Source of the DNA: Thermoleophilia bacterium
GTDB lineage: Bacteria; Actinomycetota; Thermoleophilia; RBG-16-64-13
DNA length: 64,000 bases
NCBI GenBank assembly: GCA_027493445.1
Contig: JAOSKU010000001.1
Location: 3,797,845 to 3,861,844, forward strand
Reading direction: 5' to 3'
Both the position numbers and the translations under genes were made by a program. The first letter of the stretch is position 1. Each line of letters opens with the position of its first letter. This document shows, in pieces, positions 27,373 through 36,523 of this stretch. A model generated the notes under the pieces. It was given only the letters and a program-made list of their open reading frames with translations. It ran no database searches and had not been told where the DNA came from.

Positions 27373-28203
27373 ATGGGATTTGACTTCAAGCCAAGGATCC
27401 TTGGCTTTCTCTGCAACTGGTGAGGATACTCCGCCGCGGACCTGGCTGGAGTTTCCAGACTACAGTACATGCCTTACATTCGGATCATCCGGCTCATGTG
27501 CACCGGCCGGGTGGATCCCGCGTTCATCTTCCGAGCCTTCGCGAACGGGCAGGACGGCGTCTTCATCGGTGGCTGCCTGCTCGGTGAATGTCATTACATC
27601 ACCGAGGGCAACTACGACGCCTTGAACATGGTGCATCTCTGCAAACGGTTGATGGAGCACATCGGCCTCGACCCCCGAAGGTTGAGGATCGAGTGGATCT
27701 CGGCTGCCGAAGGCATCAAGTTCGCCGAAATCATGGACGACTTCGGCAAGGAGCTCAAAGAGCTCGGACCCCTGGGTGAGAGCGAAGGCCTGGACACGGA
27801 CGAGCTGAGGTCGAAGCTCGATGAGGTGAAGGGGTTGATCCCCTACATCAAGATCCAGAAGAGGGAGAAGCTGGAGATGCGCTTCAAGAACCTCGAGGAC
27901 TACAACGACCTCTATACCCGCGACGAGATCGAGAAGCTGTTCACCGAGACGGCTTCGTTCTACATCGATCCGGAGAAGTGCCAGGCCTGTATGATCTGCG
28001 GGAAGAGGTGCCCCGTGGAGGCGATCTCGGGCGCCAAGAACAAGATCCACGTGATCGACCAGGAGGCGTGCATCAAGTGCGGGAGCTGCTATGAGGCGTG
28101 CCCGCCCCGGTTCGGTGCGATCGACAAGCTGTGCGGCGAACCCGTGCCGCCTCCCATCCCGGAGGAGCAGCGGATGCGGGTGAGGGTCCGCTCCCGTGGC
28201 TAG
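27373..28203 (+). CDS. bamF: BamF/MvhD-like selenoprotein with ferredoxin tail (Sec at residue 17)
   Basis: Translated with TGA at 27421-27423 as selenocysteine, the product has 276 residues and begins MGFDFKPRILGFLCNW-Sec-GYSAADLAG. MvhD/HdrD-partner proteins have Cys in this position (FLCNWCSYAGADLAG). The frame continues without a break through VSRLQY and IIRLMCTGRVDP. The C-terminal part holds two [4Fe-4S] motifs, CQACMICGKRC and CIKCGSC. The ATG at 27373 is preceded by GGAGGTGA, whereas the first ATG after the TGA has no such site. Its role is to pass electrons between BamE and the NuoF-like module. No selABCD genes lie in the window. Confidence 0.88.
27421..27467 (+). promoter_or_regulatory. 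SECIS-like element of the first bamF
   Basis: The TGA is followed, 22 bases later, by a hairpin CTGGA-GTT-TCCAG (27446-27458). The 47-bp block differs at only two positions from that of the second bamF (28389-28435), both third-codon C/T changes. Flanking codons diverge far more, as expected if the RNA itself is under selection. Confidence 0.65.
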
Positions 28204-28334
28204 CGGCGACGCTCAGGTGGTGAGACGGCCCAACGGAACCTACGAGAGGCACCCCGCTGCGGCTGCGGCCTGGACCCTCGTATGCGTGCCCTGTTGAACA
28301 CTGCGGCCATGATGCTCGGGGGGGTGAGGCACAC

Positions 28335-29102
28335 ATGAGTACGGGATTCGCCTTTAGACCAAGGATCGTGGGATTCCTCTGCAACTGGTGAGGATATTCC
28401 GCTGCGGACCTGGCTGGAGTTTCCAGACTACAGTATGCACCGGATATCAGGATCATCCGCCTTATGTGCACGGGCAGGATCGACCTCAGCTTCGTACTCC
28501 GAGCGTTCTCGAACGGGGTGGATGGGGTGTTCATCGGAGGCTGTTGGCTCGGTGAGTGTCACTATCTCACTCAGGGCAACTACGACGCCTTGAGCTTGAT
28601 GCACATCTGCAAGCGTTTGCTTGGCCACGTGGGGGTCAATCCCGAGAGATTGAGGCTGGAATGGTTGTCGTCTTCCGAGGGGATGCGCTTCGCCGAGGTC
28701 GTGAACGGTTTCTCTGGGCAGGTCCGAGACCTGGGACCCCTGGGCGAAGGTGAAGGCATCGACCCGGATGCCCTGCGGATCAAGCTGGAGGCGATCACCC
28801 AGTTGATCCCCTACGTCAAGCTCGTGGAAAGGGAGAGGCTGCGCGTACCGCTGAAGTCGGAGGAGGAGTACGAGAGGTTCTTCGCGAGTGACGAGGTGAT
28901 CAAGCTCTTCGACGAACTGGTCGCGGGCAGGTTGACGATAAGCCAGATCCTGCTCCTGCTGCGAGAGGGGCCCCTTTCGACTCGAAAGATATCCGAGGCC
29001 CTGCAACTGAACCCGTCCGAGGTATCGCGACATCTGAACATCTCGGCCAGACAAGGATTGGTCCGGTACGACGAAGACCAGAAGCAGTTCGCGCTGGTGT
29101 GA
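28335..29102 (+). CDS. bamF2: second BamF/MvhD-like selenoprotein fused to a winged helix (Sec at residue 19)
   Basis: With TGA at 28389-28391 read as selenocysteine, the product has 255 residues: MSTGFAFRPRIVGFLCNW-Sec-GYSAADLAG, then the MvhD core with MCTGRIDL and FIGGCWLGECHY. Instead of ferredoxin motifs, the last ~65 residues form an ArsR-like winged helix (LSTRKISEALQLNPSEVSRH then LNISARQGLVRYDEDQ). The protein might thus couple electron flow to DNA binding, or the domain may only be structural. The ATG at 28335 follows GGGGGTGAGG. It is a paralogue of the gene just upstream. Confidence 0.85.
28389..28435 (+). promoter_or_regulatory. SECIS-like element of the second bamF
   Basis: Same layout as in the first copy: TGA, 22 bases, then CTGGA-GTT-TCCAG at 28414-28426. 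45 of 47 bases are identical to the first element. Confidence 0.65.
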
Positions 29103-29154
29103 CGCCGCAGCGCGCCGCCGAGTGCGGCCAGGGCGGCCAAGGCTTCGTTCCGAG
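29101..29154 (+). repeat. right-end remnant of the hairpin repeat (R8)
   Basis: Only the right arm remains (GAGTGCGGCC...GGCGGCCAAGGCTTCGTTCCGAG). It begins within the stop codon region of the second bamF and ends 50 bp before bamG. Confidence 0.6.
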
Positions 29155-29204
29155 TTCTATGTATGGTGGATCATCAGGGTCGACAAGGGAGTGGAGCACG
29201 ATAC

Positions 29205-29785
29205 ATGGACACGTACAGCATCGACCAGATCATCGACGCGCACCGAGCCGAGCCGAGTGCACTGATCCAGATCCTGCTGGATATTCAAGCCAACCGCCAT
29301 TGGCTTCCCGGGGAAGCACTCGAGAGAGTGAGCGACCGGCTCGACGTGCCCATGACCCGCATCATGCACATCGCCACCTTCTACAAGGCCTTCAGCCTGG
29401 TCCCCAAAGGTCGTCATGAGATTCACGTCTGCATGGGGACCGCCTGTCACGTCCGGGGGCGGAGCGGGTGCTCGACTCGGTGGAAGACGCGACGGGCATC
29501 AAGCCGGGGGAGACGGACCTGGACCTCAAGTTCAGCCTGGAGACCGTCAACTGCCTGGGCTGCTGCGCTCTCGGCCCGGTCATGGAGATCGACGGCAAGC
29601 CTCACGGCAAGATGGCGCCGGCCAAGATCGCGGAGGTGCTGGAATCCGCAGGGTGCGGGCGTAGCGCAGCTACGGACGTGACCGAGGAGGCCGCATCCCG
29701 CCGTTCAGTGCGTCTGCGGCGGCCGAGACTTCATTGTGAAACGAGTGCAAAGCCCGTGCTTGGGGAGGGCTCATGTCGCGGATAG
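29205..29785 (+). CDS. bamG: BamG-like NuoE-type [2Fe-2S] subunit (apparent frameshift)
   Basis: A NuoE/thioredoxin-like subunit. The N-terminal half is MDTYSIDQIIDAHRAEPSAL, then a helical part, then VCMGTACHVRG. Here the printed frame breaks at a run of five Gs (29455-29460 region). Adding one G continues it as AERVLDSVEDATGIKPGETD through NCLGCCALGPVM, giving the four [2Fe-2S] cysteines. The last ~45 residues come from repeat remnant R9, and the end overlaps the bamH start by 13 bp. An assembly error is the simplest explanation. In complex, BamG pairs with BamH. Confidence 0.75.
29647..29747 (+). repeat. right-half remnant of the hairpin repeat (R9), inside bamG
   Basis: About 100 bp from GGGTGCGGGCGTAG through the class A end GTGAAACGAGTGC. 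It is translated as the C-terminal tail of bamG. Confidence 0.7.
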
Positions 29786-31701
29786 GTTCACCGGCCGAGT
29801 TGGAGGAGTTCCGCAAGGGGATCGCGGCCACGCGGGACCCGGCCAAAGTCGGTGTCACACTGTGCTGCGGGTCTGCGTGCCTGGCTTCGGGCAGTGCGGA
29901 GGTGGCCGTCAGTGTCGAAGCCGAGTTGAAGGAGCGGGGCCTTGACGCTCATGTGCAGTTGAGAAAGACCGGGTGTCGTGGGTTCTGCGAGAGGGGCCCC
30001 GTGCTGGTGACCCACCCGGACGAAGTGTGCTACCTGCAGGTCGAGCCGGGAGACGCCTCCGAAATCGTCACCCAGTCGGCGAACGGGCAAGCGGTCATCG
30101 ATCGGCTGCTGTACGCGGAGCCGGGGACCGGCGCACGGATCCCCAAGGAATCCGACATCCCCTTCTACAAGCACCAGGTGAGACGGGTGTTCGGATCCAA
30201 CGGGAGCATCGACCCGAAGAGCATCGAGGACTATCTGGCCGTCGGCGGCTACTCGGCCCTGGAGAAGGTCCTTTTCCGGATGACCTCCGACGAGGTGGTG
30301 GAGGAGGTCAAGAGGTCGAAGCTCAGAGGGCGGGGAGGCGGCGGCTTCCCCACGGGGAGGAAGTGGGAGGAATCTCGCAAGGCCCCCGGGGACGCGAAGT
30401 ACGTGATCGTCAACGCAGACGAGGGTGACCCGGGCGCGTACATGGACCGGAGTCTGCTCGAGGGGAACCCTCACCTGGTCCTCGAAGGGTTGACGATCGG
30501 AGCCTACGCCGTTGGGGCGCACGAGGGCTTCATCTACGTCCGCCAGGAGTACCCGCTGGCGGTGGAGAACGTGATGTTGGCCATCAAGACGGCCAAGGAG
30601 TGCGGCCTGCTGGGCAAGGACATTCTCGGGTCGGGCTTCGACTTCACCGTCACGGTGCACCAAGGCGCCGGCGCCTTCGTCTGCGGCGAATCGAGCGCTC
30701 TGATGACGGCGCTGGAAGGCCGGGTGGGCGAGCCCCGACCCAAGTACATCCATACCGCGGTCAAGGGCGTCTGGGATCAGCCCAGCGTGCTGAACAACGT
30801 GGAGACCTGGGCCAACGTGCCCCTGATCGTCAACCAAGGCGCCGACTGGTTCGGCGAGTTCGGGACGGAGGGGAGCAAGGGCACCAAGATCTTCTCCCTG
30901 GTCGGGAAGATCACGAACACCGGCCTCGTGGAAGTGCCGATGGGCATGACCCTTCAAGACATCATCTTCAAGATCGGCGGCGGTATCCCCGGAGGTAGGA
31001 AGTTCAAGGCGGTCCAGACCGGCGGGCCGTCGGGAGGGTGCATCCCCGAGGCGCTCCTGGGCCTGGAGGTGGGCTTCGACGAGCTCACCGAGGCGGGCTC
31101 GATGATGGGCTCCGGCGGGATGATCGTGATGGACGAGGACACCTGCATGGTCGATGTGGCCCGGTACTTCCTCGACTTCCTCGCCGACGAGTCCTGCGGC
31201 AAGTGCGCTCCCTGCCGGGAAGGCACCGGGCAGATGCTCAGGATCCTCACCGACATCACCGAGGGCCGGGGCACGGAGGGCGACCTCGAGCTTCTGGAGG
31301 AGCTGTCCGAGGTGGCCAAGGAGGCTTCCCTGTGCGCCCTGGGGAAGAGCGCGCCCAACCCCTTCCTGAGCACGCTGAGGTACTTCAGAGACGAGTACGA
31401 GACCCACATCGCCGAGAAGCGCTGTCCGGCGCGCTCGTGCAAGGAGCTGATCGCCTTCCACATCGACCCGGCCGCGTGTCGGGCCTGCATGACCTGCCTA
31501 AAGAACTGCCCTGCCGACGCTATCGACGGCGGTAAGAACCGCATCCATGTCATCGACCAGGACGCCTGCACGAAGTGCGGGACCTGTTTCGAGGTCTGCC
31601 CTCCTCGTTACGGCGCAGTGAGGAAGACCTCCGGCGAGCCGGTTCCGGCGCCCATACTGGAAGACGAACGGATCATCGTTAGAAAGAGCAAAGAGTCATG
31701 A
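29773..31701 (+). CDS. bamH: BamH-like NuoF-type flavoprotein subunit
   Basis: A 642-residue NuoF/HoxF-type subunit. An N-terminal thioredoxin-like [2Fe-2S] domain has TLCCGSACL and CRGFC. The FMN/NADH region follows, with GRGGGGFPTGRKW and GAGAFVCGESSALM, then ESCGKCAPCREGT for a [4Fe-4S] cluster. The C-terminus adds two ferredoxin motifs, CRACMTCLKNC and CTKCGTC, very similar to those of the first bamF. It should exchange electrons with NAD(P)H or another carrier. The ATG at 29773 follows GGGGAGGG, and the stop overlaps the bamI start (ATGA). Confidence 0.88.
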   Translation: MSRIGSPAELEEFRKGIAATRDPAKVGVTLCCGSACLASGSAEVAVSVEAELKERGLDAHVQLRKTGCRGFCERGPVLVTHPDEVCYLQVEPGDASEIVTQSANGQAVIDRLLYAEPGTGARIPKESDIPFYKHQVRRVFGSNGSIDPKSIEDYLAVGGYSALEKVLFRMTSDEVVEEVKRSKLRGRGGGGFPTGRKWEESRKAPGDAKYVIVNADEGDPGAYMDRSLLEGNPHLVLEGLTIGAYAVGAHEGFIYVRQEYPLAVENVMLAIKTAKECGLLGKDILGSGFDFTVTVHQGAGAFVCGESSALMTALEGRVGEPRPKYIHTAVKGVWDQPSVLNNVETWANVPLIVNQGADWFGEFGTEGSKGTKIFSLVGKITNTGLVEVPMGMTLQDIIFKIGGGIPGGRKFKAVQTGGPSGGCIPEALLGLEVGFDELTEAGSMMGSGGMIVMDEDTCMVDVARYFLDFLADESCGKCAPCREGTGQMLRILTDITEGRGTEGDLELLEELSEVAKEASLCALGKSAPNPFLSTLRYFRDEYETHIAEKRCPARSCKELIAFHIDPAACRACMTCLKNCPADAIDGGKNRIHVIDQDACTKCGTCFEVCPPRYGAVRKTSGEPVPAPILEDERIIVRKSKES

Positions 31702-32312
31702 GTGCCACTCTTCTGCAGATCGACGGGAAGCAGGTCGAAGCACAGGAAGGGATGACCCTCCTCGAGGCCGCGCAGACAGCGGGAATAAGAATCCCGACCC
31801 TGTGCCACCACGAGAAGCTCGAGCCCTACGGCGGATGCCGCGTCTGCATGGTCGAGATCGAGAAGCGCGGCTGGTCGAAGCTGGTGGCGGCCTGCGTCTA
31901 CCCGGCGGAGAGCGACCTGGTGGTGCGGACGAGGTCGGAGAAGATCGACCGGATCCGAAAGACGATCGTGGAGCTGCTGCTGGCCCATGCTCCGGATTCT
32001 CCGGAACTGCTGGCGCTGGCTCGGGAATACGGCGCGAACAAGGACCGGTTCGAAGCGCAGGCGTCGTTCTGCGTGCAGTGCGGTCTGTGCGTGCGGTACT
32101 GCGCCGAGATCAAGAAGGCGGACGCCGTGGGGTTCCTCGACAGAGGCACACGGCGGGAGATCAGCTTCATCCCCGAGTTGGCCGCGACCGTGTGCTGGGA
32201 CTGCAAGGAGTGCTTCTCGCTGTGCCCCACCTCGGCGCTGCAGGCGGCGTACGTCCTGACCACGGCGCTGGTGCCTCACCCGCCTCAGGTGGAGGCGGGA
32301 TCGGAGCGCTAG
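31698..32312 (+). CDS. bamI: BamI-like NuoG N-terminal-type iron-sulfur subunit
   Basis: A 204-residue protein resembling the N-terminal module of NuoG/HoxU. The [2Fe-2S] domain has CHHEKLEPYGGCRVCMVE and a later Cys. Two [4Fe-4S] motifs follow, CVQCGLCVRYC and CWDCKECFSLC. It is translationally coupled to bamH by a 4-bp overlap and is the last gene of the cluster. With bamG and bamH it forms the NADH-dehydrogenase-like module of the complex. Confidence 0.88.
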   Translation: MSATLLQIDGKQVEAQEGMTLLEAAQTAGIRIPTLCHHEKLEPYGGCRVCMVEIEKRGWSKLVAACVYPAESDLVVRTRSEKIDRIRKTIVELLLAHAPDSPELLALAREYGANKDRFEAQASFCVQCGLCVRYCAEIKKADAVGFLDRGTRREISFIPELAATVCWDCKECFSLCPTSALQAAYVLTTALVPHPPQVEAGSER

Positions 32313-32408
32313 TGCGAGCGGTCGGCGACCATCCGGTCGCCCCGCCCCCTGAGTGATGTCGGCCCACGAATGAGATCGAGTCGGCGCCGTCGCGCGCCGG
32401 CCGAAGGC

Positions 32409-32681
32409 CTACTGGGGCAGGCTCTTGAACAGCGCTATCCCGTCTTCAGCAGTTATGGCCGGGACGGTGGTCCAACTGAACGCGTCACTCCACTCCGTGT
32501 TCGCCGCCAATATCGGCGCGATGCTGTCTGCTTCGAAGATCGATATCACGGTCACATCCGGAAGTTGGAGCCAGTATTCGGCGATGACCCTCAGCCCCTC
32601 GGGGTAGTCCCAGTTGACTCGCCGCGCGATTTTTGGGCGAGCGTCCCCCGGTAGTGACTTTCCGATGTTCACGAACAGCAT
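32409..32681 (-). CDS. small conserved-looking protein, DUF3303-like
   Basis: A 90-residue protein starting MLFVNIGKSLPGDARPKIA and containing a central WDYPEGLRVIAEYWLQLPDV. The size and layout resemble the ferredoxin-like-fold DUF3303 proteins of no known function. GAGGGGG lies upstream of the ATG. It converges on bamI. Confidence 0.55.
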   Translation of the reverse strand: MLFVNIGKSLPGDARPKIARRVNWDYPEGLRVIAEYWLQLPDVTVISIFEADSIAPILAANTEWSDAFSWTTVPAITAEDGIALFKSLPQ

Positions 32682-33213
32682 GATGACCCCCTCTGGTGCG
32701 TCTTCGTACTTGTCCTTCCCGGCGAGATATAGGGAGAATCGTCCGTCTTGGGGGCGAGGCGACGCGTGAGGTCTACCCAGGCCACGGGTGGACAAACCGC
32801 CTTGCTGGTCCGGGGCCTCCGGCGACTGCAGGCACAACCGACCACGTAGCCTTCGCGCAGGCCCCGTAAGGCAACAACGATAGAGCAGCGAAGGCGTCAG
32901 CCTAACTGCGAATCGCCAGAGTCCGCCCACACAGCGTCCGATGCTTCAGCAACGCCTTTGAGCGACGCCTGCGGCGACTCTGATCCACGTGCGACATCCT
33001 GGGATCGGCTGTTCCAGGAGGCCCAGCGAAGGGCTTACCAAAGAGCGCCTTGAGTAGAGTCCCTTCACCCGCCTCATCGAGAGCCTCCTCTCTATGATCC
33101 GTCAGCTCACCGTCCAAGGACCGGCTGTTCCCGGCATGATGCATGAGACGCTTTTAGATAAGAAAAAGCCTCTTTACTTCATAATCTGCACCATGATCCC
33201 GTGTTGTGTACAG
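32682..33213. other. intergenic stretch before the IS21 element
   Basis: A reverse-strand frame at 32902-33144 contains LTDHREEALDEAGEGTLLKA and an Arg-rich tail that faintly recall a transposase C-terminus, but I cannot name a family. Nothing else is supported. Confidence 0.35.
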
Positions 33214-33335
33214 TTGTCAACGCCGCCTGAATACTGTACATGTTCCATCGCTCGAAAACTGGACACCGAGTAGCGTATGAGCGGTATCCGAGTCATCCTC
33301 GGTCGCAGCGTTCCTGCGGTCCGAAGAGGAAGCGA

Positions 33336-34030
33336 GTGTACAGCGTGCATGACTGGGCTGAGGTTAGAAGCCTGAGGCGTGACGGCCTTTCGAAGAAGCA
33401 CATAGCCGAGCGCCTCGGCATGAGTCGCACCACCGTCTACCGGCTGCTTGAGCGTGAGGAGCCGCCCTGCTACCAGCGTCGGAAGTCTCCGTCGCTGCTC
33501 GATGACCACGTGGACTCCATTCGCGGGATGCTCAAGCAAGACCACGCCGCGCCGGCTACGGTGATTCTTGAGCATCTGCGCGCGGAGGGTTACCGGGGCG
33601 GCATCACCATCCTGCGGGAGCTTGTCGCGGAGCTCAGGCCGCAGTTCGCACCCCCACCGGATCCCTTCCAGCGTACCGTCTATCTCCCAGGCGAGATCTG
33701 CCAGCTCGACTGGTGGGACGTACCAAGCGACTATAGGATCCCGGTCGGCAAAGGGCACACCCGTCCGGCCTTTGGCCTGGTCGGCAGTCTGCCCTACTCG
33801 GCCGCCCATGCGGTCACGTTCACCCACACAAAGACCGCCGCCGATGTCACCCTGGCACTCCCCGGCGTACTTACGCGCCTCGGTGGCCTACCCCGCTCGG
33901 TGGTGGTCGATCGCGACTCGACCATCGTGAACACGCACACCGGGCGCCTACACGACGAAGTGGCTGCCCTCCTGGGAGGCCTCTCGGTCCGGCCCATCGT
34001 GCTCCCACCCTACAAACCCACGAGCAAGGC
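33336..34030 (+). pseudogene. istA: istA transposase, 5' part
   Basis: The GTG at 33336 with GAAGAGGAAG upstream opens an IS21 transposase: a helix-turn-helix (GLSKKHIAERLGMSRTTVYR), then the catalytic core with the first Asp in CQLDWWDVP and the second in VVVDRDST. The frame follows IVLPPYKPTSKA and is then cut by the inserted cassette. The printed frame runs on to 34061 in foreign sequence. The third acidic residue lies on the other side of the insertion, so this transposase is inactive as it stands. Confidence 0.85.
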
Positions 34031-34053
34031 TTGCGCATCTGACTGCTCCTTGT

Positions 34054-36233
34054 TTAGTTGATCGAGCACGAATCCCTGGCCATTTGCGTGCCGGCGTTCT
34101 TTCGGGCTGCCTGTCTGGCCGCTCGCTTGCGGCTATTGTAGGCGGCCAGGCAGCAGCGCTGGCTGCACCACTTCTTCCCGCGCCGCAAGAGTGGCTTCGC
34201 CGGTATGGGGCCACCGCACCATTGGCAGGACTGCTCGAGCGTTGTCGGCCGCACGTAGAGCCGCTGCCCCTTGTCATTGTAGACCTCCGAGTCGATGTGC
34301 CCTCTCCGGGCCCAGACCTTCACCGTGCCGGGGTCGGCACCGAGGAGCTCCGAGACCTCCTCGAGCGTGATGAGTCCTCGCCGGCGCAGGCGAGTGTAGC
34401 GGTCCGTAAGGCCGGAGGTAAGCCGCAGGGTGCGGACGATGCCCAGGCTGAACCGTTCGGCCACCCCCGGGAGAAACCCACGGCCGTTTAAGATGTCGGC
34501 AATCTCGGCGTCGGTATGTTCCTCGAGCAGGCGGTCGACCTCGGCCACCACGGCCGCATCCACCTTCCGCAGCTGAGCGGCGTTTAAGGGGAGGGGCAGG
34601 TGCAGGCTGCGGGTGGCCCCGCCGCGAAAGCGCACCTGAGCCACCACCTCGGCTGTGCGTGAGAGGGTGACGTCTTCCAAGATGAGGCGCAGCATGCGCT
34701 TGCGCTCGCGCTGCGGGACGGCCGGGTCGCGCCAGAGGCGGGCAAAATCGGTGGCCAGTGCGAGGATCTCGTCCCGCTGCTTCTCGGTAAGTCCCTGGCC
34801 CTCGGTTTCCCGCCGCTGCTCGTAGTCCGCTTGGGCTTCAGCCAAGGCGCGCAGCTTATGGTTCCAGTCCGCCTCCAGGGAGTCGGCCACCAGCCGGTTG
34901 TCGGGATTGACCAGAAGGTAGCGGCGCTGAGCGAGCTCGGACTCGTAGCGCGCTCGTTCCACCTGCTTTAGGCGTAAGGTGTCGGCCTCCTTGGCGCGGG
35001 CCTCAAGCTCCTCTTGCACCGCCAGGGCGACCTCCAGCGCAAGGGGGCGTCACCGCCTCCACCAGGAGCTCACCCACGGCCCGGTCGATCTCGGCGCCCA
35101 CCAGGCGCTGGCAGAGGGGCTCACCCCGCTCGATCCCCGCCCGCTGGCAGACGTACTCAGGCACGAGCTCTTTATGACGGACGTAGTAGCGGACGGTCAT
35201 GCGCTCCCCGCAGCGCCCGCAGACGGCCAGGCCTTGGAGGAGGGCCGGGCCTTCGCGCGGCGGGCTCTTGCGTCGCTCGGCCCCGTTTGCCTGCGCGTTT
35301 TCGCGCAGCCGGGCCAGGTTCTGCTCGTACTCCTCCCAGGTGAGGTAGCCGGGGTGGGCATGAAGGATCACCGTATGCCACTCTTCGCGTGGCAGTAGGC
35401 GGCGGCGCTCTTTCCCGCCGGGGAGCCTGCGGGTCTGGCTGCGGCCGTAGACGAAGGCTCCTGTGTAGCGGGGGTTCTTGAGCACCCGCAGGGCGCGGCT
35501 GTGGACGAGCGGTCCCCAGGCGAGCTCGCCCTTGTGTGGTCCAGTGGTCAGCCGGCGGGGGAAGAGAAGACCCTCTTCGCGAAAAGTGCGCACGGTGCCG
35601 GTGGCCGAACCGGTGCGCCGAAAGGTTAAAAAGAAAGTACGCACCGCCTGCTGCACCTCAAGATCGGGGTCGAGGACCACCCGGCCGGCGGGGTCATAGA
35701 GGAGGCCCACGGGCAGCTTGAGCCCAAGCTCACCCCGGGCGGCCTTGGCGCGCTGGCCCCCGAGGAGGCGGGCGCGCAGGATATGGAGCTCGGCTTCTGA
35801 CATGGTGCCCTTGAGCCCCAAGAGCAGCCGATCGTTGAAGTGGGCCGGGTCATAGAGGCCGTCCTCGTCCAGGATGAGGGTATCTGAAAGGGCGCAGATC
35901 TCGAGCAGGCGGTGCCAGTCCGCCGAGCTGCGGGCCAGGCGGGAGACCTCCAAGCCGAGGACCACCCCCCACCTCGCCCAGACCGACGGCGGCCACCAGC
36001 TGCTGGAAGCCCTCCCGGTCGCTGTCCGCCCCGGAGAGACCGAGATCGCGATCGATGACCACGATGCGCTCGGGCGGCCAGCCCAAGACGACGGCCCGTT
36101 CGCGCAGGGCGTACTGGCGCTTGGTGCTCTCGGTGTTCTCAAGGACCTGGCGGAGCGTGCTCTGGCGGACATAGAGGTAGGCCAGGCGTTTGAGGTGGCT
36201 GGCGGTCACTTTCAGATGCTGCTCGGGGTTCAC
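34054..36233 (-). CDS. large serine recombinase (two apparent frameshifts)
   Basis: A GTG at 36233, with GAGGAGGTG upstream, opens the resolvase domain: AYLYVRQSTLRQVLENTEST with the nucleophile Ser, then DRDLGLSGADSDREGF. The frame slips at a C6 run (~35970) to continue as GLEVSRLARSSADWHRL, the recombinase domain and a zinc ribbon (CGRCGERM). It slips again at a G5/C5 run (~35045) into the coiled-coil and C-terminal helix-turn-helix part, ending with CQWCGGPIP and CSQRC. Summed length is about 726 residues, normal for the group. Both slips are one-base homopolymer changes. Confidence 0.82.
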
Positions 36234-36523
36234 AGGGGGCACCTCCTCTGACTCGAAAGGGCCATCCCGGCGAGCAGCCGCACGAGCTCGGCGCTCCCGG
36301 CGGTGAGGGCGCAGATCTCGCCGCCGCCGGGCCGTGGGCTCGCCACCGGCCTCGGTCGCTCCCTGGGAGGGCAAGCCGACATCCAGCTCGCCAGGCCGCC
36401 GCGCACAAAGACGGCTAGGCCGCGCGGGGTGAGAGAGGGGAGCTCGCCGAGCGCCTGGGCCCGCAGGGCCTCGTAGCCCTCGAGAAGCTCGGCCGCCGGG
36501 GCCGTCGTCTTCAGGGCGTCCCG
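36230..36523 (-). CDS. small cassette protein of unknown function
   Basis: A frame of about 97 codons containing LLEGYEALRAQALGELPSLT then GLAVFVRGGLASWMSACPP. Its stop overlaps the recombinase GTG start (GTGA), and its beginning overlaps the HTH gene's end. No ATG or GTG is present at the expected start, so the first codon is uncertain. No function is recognised, but its fixed place before the recombinase suggests a role in the cassette. Confidence 0.5.
   Translation of the reverse strand, partial: RDALKTTAPAAELLEGYEALRAQALGELPSLTPRGLAVFVRGGLASWMSACPPRERPRPVASPRPGGGEICALTAGSAELVRLLAGMALSSQRRCPL

Noticed and set aside
28203-28334. An independent small gene between the two bamF copies
   Set aside because: No frame with a start signal; the gap only carries the ribosome-binding site of the second copy.
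29788-31461. A 557-codon open frame antisense to bamH
   Set aside because: Composition follows the complementary strand of a GC-rich gene; nothing recognisable.
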